From NCBI GenBank assembly GCA_039029535.1, contig JBCCFW010000189.1:1-14203 (forward strand): a DNA stretch of 14,203 bases, read 5' to 3'. How positions within the stretch are numbered: position 1 is the first letter of the stretch; every line of letters starts with the position of its first letter. Made by a program: the position numbers and the translations under genes. Shown here in pieces: positions 1 to 7,714 of the stretch. Under the pieces are notes generated by a model, which was not told the DNA's origin, did not search any database, and saw only the letters and a program-made list of their open reading frames with translations. The stretch comes from JBCCFW01 sp039029535 (GTDB lineage: Bacteria > Acidobacteriota > JBCCFW01).

Positions 1-128
1 CCGCCGCCGATGCCGCGGCCTGGGAGACCACGAGGGCCGCCCTGCTCACCGAGGCCCGGAAGCTGACCGACGAGCACGACGGGAGCCGCCTGGGCGGCCT
101 CGACACGGTGAAGCTGCCATCCCCCTGA
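1..128 (+). CDS. 3' end of an unidentified gene (partial)
   Basis: The frame starting at base 3 is open from the left edge to a TGA at 126-128 and encodes about 41 residues, beginning AADAAWETTRAALLTEARKL and ending LDTVKLPSP. The composition (Ala/Glu/Arg/Lys, probably helical, then a short polar tail) and the G/C-rich third positions look like real coding sequence. The gap to the next gene is only about 40 bases and it lies on the same strand. I do not recognise the family from this tail, and the start lies outside the window. Confidence 0.5.
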   Translation, partial: AADAAAWETTRAALLTEARKLTDEHDGSRLGGLDTVKLPSP

Positions 129-156
129 CCGACGGGCACGTCTCGCTCCGGAGGCC

Positions 157-162
157 TATCAT
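157..162 (+). promoter_or_regulatory. Possible -10 element of a leaderless promoter
   Basis: TATCAT (TANNNT pattern) lies 7 bases before the ATG at 170, and there is no Shine-Dalgarno between them. At this distance transcription would start at or beside the ATG. No convincing -35 hexamer is visible. The same arrangement recurs before ppk1 and the kinase gene. Confidence 0.3.
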
Positions 163-169
163 CGTGTCC

Positions 170-2332
170 ATGACCTCATCTCGACCGGATCGTCTCGTCC
201 GCCCGACCCTCGTGCCTTGCGGCCTGCTCGCGCTGCTCCTGAGCCTTCCCGCGCTCGCCGCACCCGAGCACCCGAGCGCTGCCGAGGCCGGTTACGCCAT
301 CGTCATCTCACGGACGCTCATCCAGGACTCCGGCTGGAAGAAGATCGTCCGCGAGCTCGAGAGTCGTCACCCGGGTGCTCACCGACTGCTCTACCAGCGC
401 AGCCCCCTGGAGCTGCGAGACGAGCTCGCTCGCCTGCACCCCCGTCACGCGTGCTTCGTGCTGAAGGCGGAGGACGCCGCCCGCCCCAAGCTCGTCGCGC
501 TCTCCCGGATGGCTCGCGCGCTCGACGACGACCCCTATGTCGACATGGTCTGGGGCGTCGTCAGCGGTCGCGACTCCAGGGCGGCCCAGGCCTTCCTCGG
601 GATGGCCGGCCCGGTCCCCGCGAAGAAGGGCGCCTTCCTCAACCCGCCGACACCGCTTCTCATCGTGAGCTCGCAAGGGATGCCCGCCAAGCATCCGGGC
701 TTCAACGTGCTCGAGCTGCTCGGTGAGGCTCACGTGCATCAGGTGCTCGTGAGTCTCGTCGCCGGCCACGTGGGCATGAGCGAAGAGCTGCGTCTCCGCT
801 ACTTCAGTGAGCCAGGTCGTTACTCGCTCGCGGAGGCCGCGTACTTCTCGCAGCAGGACTACCTGCGTCAGATGGCGCTCGAGTCTCCCAAGCTCATCGA
901 CGCCGAGATCGAGGCGCCGGACCCATCCGATCGCAGCGCCCAGGGAGAGTCACGACGCACCGCAGCCAGGGACCGTCGTCTCCGACTGGCTCAGCGCGAC
1001 GGCATCGCCTTCTTCGGCGACCCGGCAGAGCGAGTGCACCTCATCGCCCTGCCTGGTTATGGCTGGGGAGGCCAAGTGATTCAGGGCGAGACGCCGAACC
1101 GCTGGGTCCTCAACGTCATCAGTCAAGCCGCTCGGGAGCCCCTGTCCGGTGCACCGGCGTTCTTCCTGCCGCAGCGCATCGGCGCCCCGACCGTGCGCTT
1201 CGGTGAAGAAGCTCGACCGCTCATCACCGACGATTTCATCATCGTGCAGAACACGGCGGCGATGAAGCGCAGGGAGACGATCCGCGTCGAGTTCGAGGCA
1301 CCCGAGCCCACCGCGAAGACGCTGGCTCCCCTGCCCATCGCGGACCCCTGGCTCGCGGCACCACCCCGCCGTGGCTCGCCCGCCAGCCCCGTCGTCAAGG
1401 ACGGACCGGTGGCCGGCCCCGAGCCCGAGTCGGCGCCCAAGTCGAGGAAGACCGGCCGTCTGCTGCGTCTCTTCCCGCGCTCGCAACGCGACGTCCTCGC
1501 CGAACGCTTCGCCGGGCTCACCGACGAACGTCGTCAGCAGCTCACCGCCGTCGCCGACGGTCTTTCGGCTCGCCTGCGTGAGGACTACGGCTTCCTGCTG
1601 AGTCATCTCCCGGACCACGACCTCGCCGAGCTGCCCGCCCACTTCCTCGCCAGCAGCGTCACCGTGTCCGCGCAGGCACGGAAGAAGGCGCCCTGGGCCC
1701 GGTCCATCCCCGAGTCGACCTGGCGCGCAGGCGTGCTGCCGCTGACCAGCGTCACCGAGAAGCGCGAGGACTGGCGGGGAGACTTCCACCGCCGCTTCGC
1801 CTCCGGTGCTTGGAAGCAAGGCAGCATCGAGAAGGCCGTACCCTGGCTCAACAAGGAGGTCTTCGAGCAGCTCGGCGTGAAGTACCACGCCACCAAGCGC
1901 AAGCGTCCCGACCAGGGACCGTACGAGTCCAGCTTCATCGGCTTCGCGTCCTGCACGGGCCTGTCGGTCCTGCTCATCGACGCATGCCGGGCCGTCGGCA
2001 TCCCCGCCCGCTTCGCCGGCACGCCGCTGTGGATGGACCGCTCGGGCAACCACTCCTGGGTCGAGGTCTTCGACGGCACGCGGTGGCGATCCATCGAGGC
2101 GGCCGACGCCAACGCGCGCTTCGACCACGCCTGGTGGACGCAGAAGGCCGGCGAGGCCGACGCGACCAAGCCGGAGCATCGGATCTACGCGACGAGCTTC
2201 GTGCCGACGGGTCAGCACTTCCCCATGGTGTGGGCCGAGCAAGAACGCTGGGTCCACGCCGTGGACGTGACCCGGCGCTATCGTGAGGTCGCCGAGGCGC
2301 AGCGGGCCGAGCAGGCTCAGGCGTCCAACTGA
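170..2332 (+). CDS. Exported transglutaminase-like domain protein
   Basis: About 720 residues. An N-terminal signal peptide (arginines, then a hydrophobic core at residues 13-29 ending LPALA) sends it out of the cytoplasm. Residues about 35-370 resemble the N-terminal region of planctomycete proteins with a gingipain (C25)-like fold, for example ACFVLKAEDAA, LDDDPYVDMVWG and FFGDPAERV; this match is from memory and uncertain. A Pro/Ala-rich linker follows (about 380-425). The C-terminal part is a transglutaminase-like core with a plausible Cys-His-Asp triad: C595 in SCTGLS, H628 in NHSW and D646 in EAADAN, with the typical CRAVGIPAR between. Such domains act as cysteine peptidases or cross-linking enzymes; the substrate here is unknown. 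I chose ATG 170 because it fits the -10-like element at 157-162; GTG 164 is in frame and possible. An Mpo1-like gene follows 11 bases downstream, probably in one operon. Confidence 0.8.
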   Translation: MTSSRPDRLVRPTLVPCGLLALLLSLPALAAPEHPSAAEAGYAIVISRTLIQDSGWKKIVRELESRHPGAHRLLYQRSPLELRDELARLHPRHACFVLKAEDAARPKLVALSRMARALDDDPYVDMVWGVVSGRDSRAAQAFLGMAGPVPAKKGAFLNPPTPLLIVSSQGMPAKHPGFNVLELLGEAHVHQVLVSLVAGHVGMSEELRLRYFSEPGRYSLAEAAYFSQQDYLRQMALESPKLIDAEIEAPDPSDRSAQGESRRTAARDRRLRLAQRDGIAFFGDPAERVHLIALPGYGWGGQVIQGETPNRWVLNVISQAAREPLSGAPAFFLPQRIGAPTVRFGEEARPLITDDFIIVQNTAAMKRRETIRVEFEAPEPTAKTLAPLPIADPWLAAPPRRGSPASPVVKDGPVAGPEPESAPKSRKTGRLLRLFPRSQRDVLAERFAGLTDERRQQLTAVADGLSARLREDYGFLLSHLPDHDLAELPAHFLASSVTVSAQARKKAPWARSIPESTWRAGVLPLTSVTEKREDWRGDFHRRFASGAWKQGSIEKAVPWLNKEVFEQLGVKYHATKRKRPDQGPYESSFIGFASCTGLSVLLIDACRAVGIPARFAGTPLWMDRSGNHSWVEVFDGTRWRSIEAADANARFDHAWWTQKAGEADATKPEHRIYATSFVPTGQHFPMVWAEQERWVHAVDVTRRYREVAEAQRAEQAQASN

Positions 2333-2343
2333 GGATCCAAGGC

Positions 2344-2649
2344 ATGCTCGGTGGACGCAGCTTCGAGGAGTGGGTTCGGCTCTATGAGCGGAGCCATCAA
2401 CACCCGGGTAACCGGGCCTGCCACCTCATCGGCATCCCGCTCATCGCCGGCTCTCTTCCGCTGTTCCTGCTGTTGTTCTGGAAGCTCTCGCTCTGGCCGA
2501 TTCCGGTCGCGCTCTTCGTGGTCGGCTGGATCTTCCAGTTCGTCGGTCACGCGCTCGAGGGCGAGCCACCCGAGTTCTTCAGCGACTGGCGCTTCCTCCT
2601 CGTGGGCTTGCGCTGGTGGTTCGCCAAGGTGAGTGGCCGCCTGAGCTGA
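2344..2649 (+). CDS. Mpo1-like / DUF962 small membrane protein
   Basis: A 101-residue protein with the DUF962 (YGL010w/Mpo1) signature: SHQHPGNRACHLIGIPLI near residues 17-34, two hydrophobic helices (about 28-46 and 50-68), then FVGHALEGEPPEFF around 67-79. Yeast Mpo1 is an Fe(II)-dependent dioxygenase in alpha-oxidation of 2-hydroxy fatty acids. Conserved histidines (here H18/H20, H27 and H69) are the likely metal ligands. Bacterial members are mostly uncharacterised, so a lipid oxidation role is inferred. It sits 11 bases after the transglutaminase-like gene, and GAGGA (overlapping that gene's stop) lies 8 bases before the ATG as its ribosome binding site. Co-expression is likely. It is complete for a short bacterial member. 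Confidence 0.85.
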   Translation: MLGGRSFEEWVRLYERSHQHPGNRACHLIGIPLIAGSLPLFLLLFWKLSLWPIPVALFVVGWIFQFVGHALEGEPPEFFSDWRFLLVGLRWWFAKVSGRLS

Positions 2650-2689
2650 GCCTCTCTCGCAGTCGCGACATCGGCTCAACGCAAGGAGA

Positions 2690-2737
2690 CCGTGGGTTCT
2701 CCGCGCAAAGCGCCGACTCGACGCGGAGAACCCACGG
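2690..2737. terminator. Perfect 16-bp hairpin between convergent genes
   Basis: CCGTGGGTTCTCCGCG (2690-2705) and its exact reverse complement (2722-2737) flank a 16-base loop. It lies 40 bases after the Mpo1-like stop and 44 bases before the end of the convergent minus-strand gene, the usual place for a bidirectional terminator. No T-tract follows on either strand, so termination by the hairpin alone, or an mRNA 3' end stabiliser, is equally possible. Confidence 0.5.
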
Positions 2738-2781
2738 AACGTGGGCAGGAATCCAGTTGCCCTTCCTGACGTCGCTCCGGG

Positions 2782-3723
2782 TCAGTTCCCGACGACGTCT
2801 TGGAGGATCCCGTCCGTCAGGTCGGGATCGTGCGGCACCCCGCTGGAGCGCTGAGTGAACGGCAGGATGGGTCCATCCTCACCGAGCTCGACGGCGCGGA
2901 GGGTGTTTTGGCTCCTCCACCAGGTCAGGACGTGCCGCACCTCACCGCTGTCGTCGGTGAAGCGGTGCGATCGGATGTCGGGAGCCAGCGCCGCAGGCTC
3001 GCTCGCCGGCGGAAGCTCGATGGTGGTCGTTCCCATCTGACCGACGTGGCCGATCTCGGCGGTCTCGATGACGGGAAGCTCGGAGCCGAGCTCGTCGAGC
3101 GTCACCTGTCCGATGAGACCGATGGTGATCGGCGCGACCGGGATCGTCATGCCGCAGGTGAAGGAGGTCGTCCGAAGCTCGAAGGTCCCGGTCGCGTTGC
3201 CTTCCGGAACCATCGCGACGACGTGGATCGTCTCGCGGACGTTCATCATCTCGGCGAGCAAGCCCTCGGTGAAGTCGAGGGACTCGGTCGTCTTGCCGTC
3301 GCTGCGAACGCCGACGAGATTGATGGCCGGATCGCTGGCCACCTCGTTGGTCGCCAGCAGCCAACCGTCCGGTCGACCCACGAGCCGGACGGTGCCGAAG
3401 GCGTCGGGCAAGATCACCTCGTCGCCCTTGGTCCAGGACGTCGCCCCGGGACCGGCGACGGCCAAGTGGATGCTCCCGGTGAGGTGTCGATACCAGGCCA
3501 CGAGATCGGAGCCGTCGTGGGCCAGGTGAACGGGCAGGCCGTCCCCGTAGTGGTCACCGCCCGGATTCAGGTGGAGCGTGGTCGCACCAGCGACCGGCGT
3601 CCACGCGGCGCCGTTGCCCATGCTGACGACGACCCGAGACTCTTCGAAGGGTTGCAGCCGGACCTCCGCCCGGCTGGGACACGAAAACAGGAGGAGCACG
3701 GCGCAGACGACGGGGATTCTCAT
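2782..3723 (-). CDS. Secreted protein of unknown function, translationally coupled to HTH/TPR gene
   Basis: A 313-residue protein read from ATG 3723. Upstream in-frame codons belong to the overlapping gene, and MRIPVVCAVLLLFSCPSRA is a typical signal peptide with cleavage likely before EVRLQP; LFSC is a poor lipobox, so a lipoprotein is less likely. The mature part is rich in predicted beta strands, with repeated WW/DG-containing segments such as DGSDLVAWYRHLTG, RPDGWLLATNEV and LTWWRSQNTLRAVEL. That pattern suggests a beta-propeller or beta-sandwich, but I see no defining motif. The start shares one base with the stop of the upstream regulator gene (TGATG), and a GAGGG Shine-Dalgarno lies 7 bases before it inside that gene, so the two are translationally coupled. 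Family and function are not recognised. Confidence 0.75.
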   Translation of the reverse strand: MRIPVVCAVLLLFSCPSRAEVRLQPFEESRVVVSMGNGAAWTPVAGATTLHLNPGGDHYGDGLPVHLAHDGSDLVAWYRHLTGSIHLAVAGPGATSWTKGDEVILPDAFGTVRLVGRPDGWLLATNEVASDPAINLVGVRSDGKTTESLDFTEGLLAEMMNVRETIHVVAMVPEGNATGTFELRTTSFTCGMTIPVAPITIGLIGQVTLDELGSELPVIETAEIGHVGQMGTTTIELPPASEPAALAPDIRSHRFTDDSGEVRHVLTWWRSQNTLRAVELGEDGPILPFTQRSSGVPHDPDLTDGILQDVVGN

Positions 3724-4889
3724 CACACGGCCCTCATGAGTCGCTCGTAGGCACGGACGTTGGGAGTCCGAACCTGAACGAGCGGGAAGTGCAGGTGGCA
3801 CTCCTGCAGGCAGCGCTGGCTCTCCTCCTCGTCTCCTGAGGCCTCCGCCACGACGTGAAGCTCGTAGTTGATGTCGAACAGCTCGGCGGCATCACCGGTG
3901 TCGGCGGCGAGGTCACGTGCCGTGTCGAGGGCTTCGCGAGCGAGCTCGTTCTCGTACTCGCGGCGGTGGGCCACGCCGAGGTTCTTCCACGCGGCCATCT
4001 CGAGATACGCGTGTTGGGCGTTGCGGGCCATCTTGGCGATGCGCGCGAAGCGCTCACCCGACACCTGACCCAACAAGGTCTTGGCGACCTCTTCCATGAG
4101 GTCGATCGTCAGCATCTTCCAGAGGTCGCCCTCCGGCGTCAGCCGCCGTGCATCCTGCAAGCAGAACAGGGCACCGTTGACCTCTTGCTCGTTCACCCTG
4201 TCGGCGTGCTCGGCCTTCACGAGAGCGAGTCGCACCTGAGTCTGGATGAGCGCCCAGCGCCACTCGGGTTCGAGGTCGGCCGGCGCCTGCTGGATGGCGA
4301 GCCGGGCCGTTTCGGCGGCGATGGTGTAGTGGCCGGCGTTCACGTGAACGTCGGCCAAGGTGCGCAAGACCTGGAAGCGATTCTCTGCGGTGAGGTCGTG
4401 GCTGTCGCTGAGGTCGAGCAGCATCAGCTCGGCCGTGCGCCCCATGCCGAGCATCGACATCGAGAAAGCTCGGTTCGCTCGCCACTTGATCCACTCACCC
4501 GAGTAGACCGCGCCGATCTCACCGATGGCCGCGACGGTCATCGCCTCTTCCCACTTGCCTGCCTGCCACGCCGTGACGTGCGCGCCGAGGAGGTCGCTAC
4601 CGGCGGGCGGCTTCTCCGAGCGGTCGATGATCTCCTGGATGGCGAGGAGGTCGAGCAGCTCGTGAAGCGCGAGACGATGCACGCGGGAGAGCGTGAAGCA
4701 CTGAGTGGGATCCGGTCGGACCACTCCGGTTTCGAGCTTGCGCAACAGCAACTCGTCGATGGGTTGGACGCCCATGCGAGTCACCGCCGGTTCTCGGGAG
4801 AAAGCGGCGAGCTCCTCGAGACGACGCTTCCCCCGAAGACGTCTCAGCTCAGCAGCGAACAGGTCGGCACGTTCTGCACGGGTACTCAC
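3723..4889 (-). CDS. XRE-type HTH regulator with TPR-like sensor region
   Basis: About 388 residues. Residues about 8-75 fit an XRE/Cro-type helix-turn-helix: LRRLRGKRRLEELAAFSRE, then LLRKLETGVVRPDPTQ, then LHELLDLLAIQE. There is an insertion between the two recognition halves compared with short XRE domains. The rest is helical with TPR-like pairs, for example ADVHVNAGHYTIAAETARLAI and WKNLGVAHRREYENELAREAL, resembling the layout of peptide- or partner-sensing HTH/TPR regulators. I chose GTG 4889 because GGGGGAGG lies about 5 bases before it; a further GTG at 4931 would add 14 residues but has no usable ribosome site. It is coupled to the secreted protein gene by a TGATG overlap, so the exported product may be its partner or target (inference). 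A 13-bp palindrome at 4978-4990 could be its operator. Confidence 0.75.
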   Translation of the reverse strand: MSTRAERADLFAAELRRLRGKRRLEELAAFSREPAVTRMGVQPIDELLLRKLETGVVRPDPTQCFTLSRVHRLALHELLDLLAIQEIIDRSEKPPAGSDLLGAHVTAWQAGKWEEAMTVAAIGEIGAVYSGEWIKWRANRAFSMSMLGMGRTAELMLLDLSDSHDLTAENRFQVLRTLADVHVNAGHYTIAAETARLAIQQAPADLEPEWRWALIQTQVRLALVKAEHADRVNEQEVNGALFCLQDARRLTPEGDLWKMLTIDLMEEVAKTLLGQVSGERFARIAKMARNAQHAYLEMAAWKNLGVAHRREYENELAREALDTARDLAADTGDAAELFDINYELHVVAEASGDEEESQRCLQECHLHFPLVQVRTPNVRAYERLMRAV

Positions 4890-4977
4890 GCTCACCTCCC
4901 CCGAGGCAATGGGCCCGTTCTCTCTCACCACCTCGATCGGTCAGGGATTTTTCTCAACATAGGTCCCTGCGCGAGCG

Positions 4978-4990
4978 TTTACTAAGTAAA
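4978..4990. promoter_or_regulatory. AT-rich 13-bp palindrome, possible operator
   Basis: TTTACTAAGTAAA is a perfect palindrome around its central base and is conspicuous in GC-rich DNA. It lies about 90 bases upstream of the HTH/TPR gene start and directly after the terminator of the CHAD gene, so it could bind the neighbouring regulator. A TATGTT hexamer 23 bases downstream on the minus strand is a possible -10. Part of its T-richness is shared with the terminator tract. Confidence 0.3.
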
Positions 4991-5021
4991 AAATTGAGAC
5001 TCACGTTCTCCGAACGCTCAA
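4988..5021 (-). terminator. Intrinsic terminator of the CHAD gene
   Basis: Read on the minus strand: TTGAG, CGTTC, loop GGA, GAACG, a five-base bulge, CTCAA, then TTTTTT (4993-4988). The inner and outer stems are both perfect, and the U-tract follows the outer stem directly. It overlaps the CHAD stop codon at 5020-5018. It is the only hairpin in the window with a full T6 tract. Confidence 0.7.
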
Positions 5022-6028
5022 GTTGCTCCATTCGCGGGAGCTTGCCCGTTCCGGGCCGCCGTCACGAAATCGTCCACGGCGGCCCTCAGGGAGGCTTCCT
5101 CCTCTCCTCGCCAGTCGGTCAGGAGCCGTTCGACCAGGAAGGCGGAGCGGGCCTGGACGAGCCGCCCGAGGACGATCCACCCCGGTCGGAGCGAGCGCTC
5201 GGCGAGGGCCGTCAGCTCCGCGTCGGTGGCCCCCTCCCGCAGCCGCTCATCGAGGAGAGCGGCCTCGTCCACCGCCAGTCGTTCCAGGCTCCGGGACAAC
5301 TCGTCGCGGAGCACCGAGGCGTCGTTGAAGTCACCCAGCAGGTCTTGGGCGTTCTTGCACCGCTCGACGACTCGCGCGGCTTCGGGCAGCGAAGGCTGAA
5401 GCGGCTCGACGAGGTAACGCAATCGCTTGCCCAAGATGCGCGCGCGATGAATGCGCTCGGCATCCTCGAGCCCCCGGACACCGGCCAGCTCGTCCCGCCA
5501 CTCGGTGACCTGGCGGTCGGCCTCGATGGCGAGGGCCTCGCCGAAGCGCTGGTCGCCCTCGTCAGTCGGCAGTCCGTTCAGCTCGTCACGCAGTCGAGCC
5601 TCGACCTCGGTGAAGTCGCCGAGCCCGTCTCGCCGCAGGGCCTCCATCGACTCGCGAAGTCGGAGGTCCAGGCGGTCGATGAGCCAGCCCGCCGTCTCGC
5701 GCGCCTCCAGGTCGAGGCCATCGTGCAGCTCGCGCAGCCAGGCGACGGCGACCTCGGCGTCACGACCACCGCCGGTGCGTCCCTGGATGACGGCGAGCGG
5801 TCGGCGCTCACGGGCCAGCTTGCCCGGGAGACGCTTCTTCCAGGAGCGCAACGCCGAGCGCGTGCGACGCAGGCCCACCCGGAAGTCGTGGAGAGCCTCC
5901 TCGTCGCTCTCGTCGTCGGCAGCGACCCGCTCCGCGGCAGCGCGTGCCTGATCGAGGAAGCCGAGGACGACGTGTCGCACGCCGTCGACGGTCGAGCGGG
6001 CAAGGAGATCGTCTGGCCACCATCCCAT
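5018..6028 (-). CDS. CHAD-domain protein (polyphosphate-associated)
   Basis: A 336-residue protein that is essentially one CHAD domain. Both halves of the internally duplicated fold show the basic, His-led helix: HDFRVGLRRTRSALRSWKK from H47, and HRARILGKRLRYLVEP from H194, followed by AQDLLGDFNDASVL. CHAD proteins bind polyphosphate through these basic residues and localise to polyP granules. The location, divergent from ppx and near ppk1, agrees with that. No CYTH domain is fused, so this is a binding or granule protein rather than a triphosphatase. It starts 44 bases from the ppx start on the opposite strand; the ATG at 6028 has GGAG only two bases upstream, so initiation may be weak or unusual. 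It ends in a strong intrinsic terminator. Confidence 0.9.
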   Translation of the reverse strand: MGWWPDDLLARSTVDGVRHVVLGFLDQARAAAERVAADDESDEEALHDFRVGLRRTRSALRSWKKRLPGKLARERRPLAVIQGRTGGGRDAEVAVAWLRELHDGLDLEARETAGWLIDRLDLRLRESMEALRRDGLGDFTEVEARLRDELNGLPTDEGDQRFGEALAIEADRQVTEWRDELAGVRGLEDAERIHRARILGKRLRYLVEPLQPSLPEAARVVERCKNAQDLLGDFNDASVLRDELSRSLERLAVDEAALLDERLREGATDAELTALAERSLRPGWIVLGRLVQARSAFLVERLLTDWRGEEEASLRAAVDDFVTAARNGQAPANGAT

Positions 6029-6034
6029 GGCTCC

Positions 6035-6077
6035 ATCATGCCGCGGGGACCCCGGACCTGTCGAAAGACGGCATGAT
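6035..6077. repeat. 9-bp inverted repeat spanning the CHAD/ppx divergent start region
   Basis: ATCATGCCG (6035-6043) and its exact reverse complement CGGCATGAT (6069-6077) are separated by 25 bases. The right arm contains the ppx ATG, and the left arm lies 7 bases upstream of the CHAD start. Between the arms is a smaller palindrome, CGGGGACCCCG (6044-6054). Symmetry across a divergent intergenic region suggests a shared operator or an RNA hairpin covering the ppx start, but chance cannot be excluded. Confidence 0.35.
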
Positions 6078-7602
6078 CTCGTCGATGGCCTCTCCTGATC
6101 CGACCTCCGTCGAGGGCAGCGTCGCCGCCGTCGACCTGGGCTCCAACAGCTTCCACCTGGTGGTCGGGAGAAGGGTCGGTGGCCGCTTCCGCGTCGTCGA
6201 CCGCCTGCGCGAGCGCGTCGCGCTGGCTGCGGGCCTCGACGCCAAGGGCCGCCTGGGCGCCAAGGCTCGCGCCCGTGCCCTGGCCTGCCTCGGTCGCTTC
6301 GGTCAGCGCCTGAGGGAGATGCCGGCCGGCAGCGTCCGCGCCGTGGGCACCAACACCTTCCGGAAGGCCCGTGGCCTCCGCGACTTCCTCGAGCTGGCCT
6401 CCAAGGAGCTCGGTCACCCCATCGAGGTCATCTCGGGTCGGGAGGAAGCCCGTCTCGTCTACCAGGGCGTGACCTCTCAGCTCTCGGGCGATCAGGGCTC
6501 GCTGCTGGTCGTCGACATCGGAGGGGGCAGCACCGAGCTCGTCATCGGCGAGGGCCCGGACGTCGCCCTGACCGAGAGTCTCTACATGGGTTGCGTCGAG
6601 CTCACCGAGCGCTTCTTCGAGGACGGTCAGCTCTCGCGCAAGCGCTGCGAGCGAGCGCGGCTCGCGGCCCGACAGGAGCTGCAGCCGGTCAAGCGAAGCT
6701 ATCGCCGGCTCGGCTGGGAGACCTGCCTCGGCTCGTCGGGCACGGCGGCAGCGGTCGCGAGCTTGCTCTCGCGCGACCGACCCGGTCCTCCGGTCATCGA
6801 GCGCTCCGAGCTCTTCGCGCTCTGGGAACGGGTCGGCGAAGCACGCCGTGTCGCCGACCTCGAGCTCGAAGGCATCGGTCAGGACCGTCGATCCGTGCTG
6901 CCCGGCGGGCTCGCCATCCTCGTGGCGGTGTTCGAGGCCCTGCACCTCGACCGCATGGGCGTCGCCGGCGGCGCGCTCCGCGAAGGCATCGTCACCGACC
7001 TGCTGGGCCGCATCCACGACGAGGACTTCCGCGACGGCACCATCCAGGCCTTCCAGGCCCGCTTCAGCGCCGACCAAGCCCAGGCCAAGCGCATCGAGCG
7101 CACGGCACAGCGTCTCTTCAAGCAGGTGGCGACCGACTGGGAGCTCGACGGCTCGGCGCGCCGGGTCCTCCGCTGGGCGGCGCGGCTCCACGAGATCGGC
7201 CTGTCGGTGGCCCACGCCGGTCACCACCGGCACGCGGCCTACCTCCTCGAGCACTCGGACATGCCCGGCTTCGCGCGGGCCGAGCAGGCGTTGCTCGCCA
7301 CCATCGTGGGTGGTCACCGCCGCAAGCTCCGGCCGGAGGCCTTCGAGATGTTGGGAGAGACCCAGGGGCAGCTCGCGTGGCGTCTCTGCGTGCTGCTCCG
7401 GCTCTCGTGCTGCCTGCACCGCAGCCGCAGCCCGAGCACGCTCCCGGAGACGGGCCTCCAGGCCAAGGGCGAGCGCCTCCGCCTGTCCCTCCCGGCCGAC
7501 TGGCTCGAGGAGCACCCGCTCACCCGGGCGGACCTCCTCGACGACGCCCAGTCCCTCGCCCGGGCCGGGTTCGAGCTGGAGCTGGTCGAGCGCACCGACT
7601 GA
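6073..7602 (+). CDS. ppx: Exopolyphosphatase (Ppx/GppA family) with C-terminal HD-like domain
   Basis: About 509 residues, the usual full length of Ppx/GppA enzymes, which remove terminal phosphate from polyphosphate (and in some members act on pppGpp). The ASKHA-type nucleotide/phosphate motifs are intact: AAVDLGSNSFHLVVG (D21), VGTNTFRKAR, ISGREEARLVY (catalytic Glu at 124-125), VVDIGGGSTELVIG (D148) and LGSSGTAAAV. The C-terminal half is the HD-like helical domain, with RLHEIG (H373) and GHHRHAAYLL. The start is ATG 6073; ATG 6085 is possible, and neither has a good Shine-Dalgarno (GAAAG at most). It is divergent from the CHAD gene and followed after 112 bases by ppk1, forming a synthesis/degradation pair. 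PPX rather than GppA is favoured by these neighbours. Confidence 0.92.
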   Translation: MISSMASPDPTSVEGSVAAVDLGSNSFHLVVGRRVGGRFRVVDRLRERVALAAGLDAKGRLGAKARARALACLGRFGQRLREMPAGSVRAVGTNTFRKARGLRDFLELASKELGHPIEVISGREEARLVYQGVTSQLSGDQGSLLVVDIGGGSTELVIGEGPDVALTESLYMGCVELTERFFEDGQLSRKRCERARLAARQELQPVKRSYRRLGWETCLGSSGTAAAVASLLSRDRPGPPVIERSELFALWERVGEARRVADLELEGIGQDRRSVLPGGLAILVAVFEALHLDRMGVAGGALREGIVTDLLGRIHDEDFRDGTIQAFQARFSADQAQAKRIERTAQRLFKQVATDWELDGSARRVLRWAARLHEIGLSVAHAGHHRHAAYLLEHSDMPGFARAEQALLATIVGGHRRKLRPEAFEMLGETQGQLAWRLCVLLRLSCCLHRSRSPSTLPETGLQAKGERLRLSLPADWLEEHPLTRADLLDDAQSLARAGFELELVERTD

Positions 7603-7679
7603 GCCCGGTTCACGGAACGCAGCTCCCACGCCGAAACTCGCGTGCGTCAGCGTGATCCGAGCGACATGCTCTCCTAACT

Positions 7680-7696
7680 GAATCCTCACGGGATTC
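7680..7696. promoter_or_regulatory. Small inverted repeat in the ppx-ppk1 gap
   Basis: GAATCC (7680-7685) and GGATTC (7691-7696) flank a five-base spacer, TCACG. It lies 20-35 bases upstream of the ppk1 start, where an operator or a short hairpin would act on ppk1. No phosphate-regulon (PHO box) consensus is apparent. Confidence 0.25.
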
Positions 7697-7701
7697 GTTC
7701 G

Positions 7702-7707
7702 TACTAG
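7702..7707 (+). promoter_or_regulatory. Possible -10 element before ppk1
   Basis: TACTAG lies 7 bases before the ATG at 7715, with no Shine-Dalgarno in between (CCCCCTG). The last base departs from TANNNT, so it is weaker than the similar sites before the transglutaminase and kinase genes. Confidence 0.2.
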
Positions 7708-7714
7708 CCCCCTG

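Noticed and set aside
950..2257. 435-codon open frame on the minus strand
   Set aside because: It is antisense to the transglutaminase-like gene, whose catalytic motifs are intact. The product has shadow-like composition.
2800..6076. Long plus-strand frames (2800-3750, 3855-4985, 4994-6076)
   Set aside because: Each is antisense to a minus-strand gene with a signal peptide, HTH or CHAD signature; none of these plus-strand frames shows a domain or a good ribosome site.
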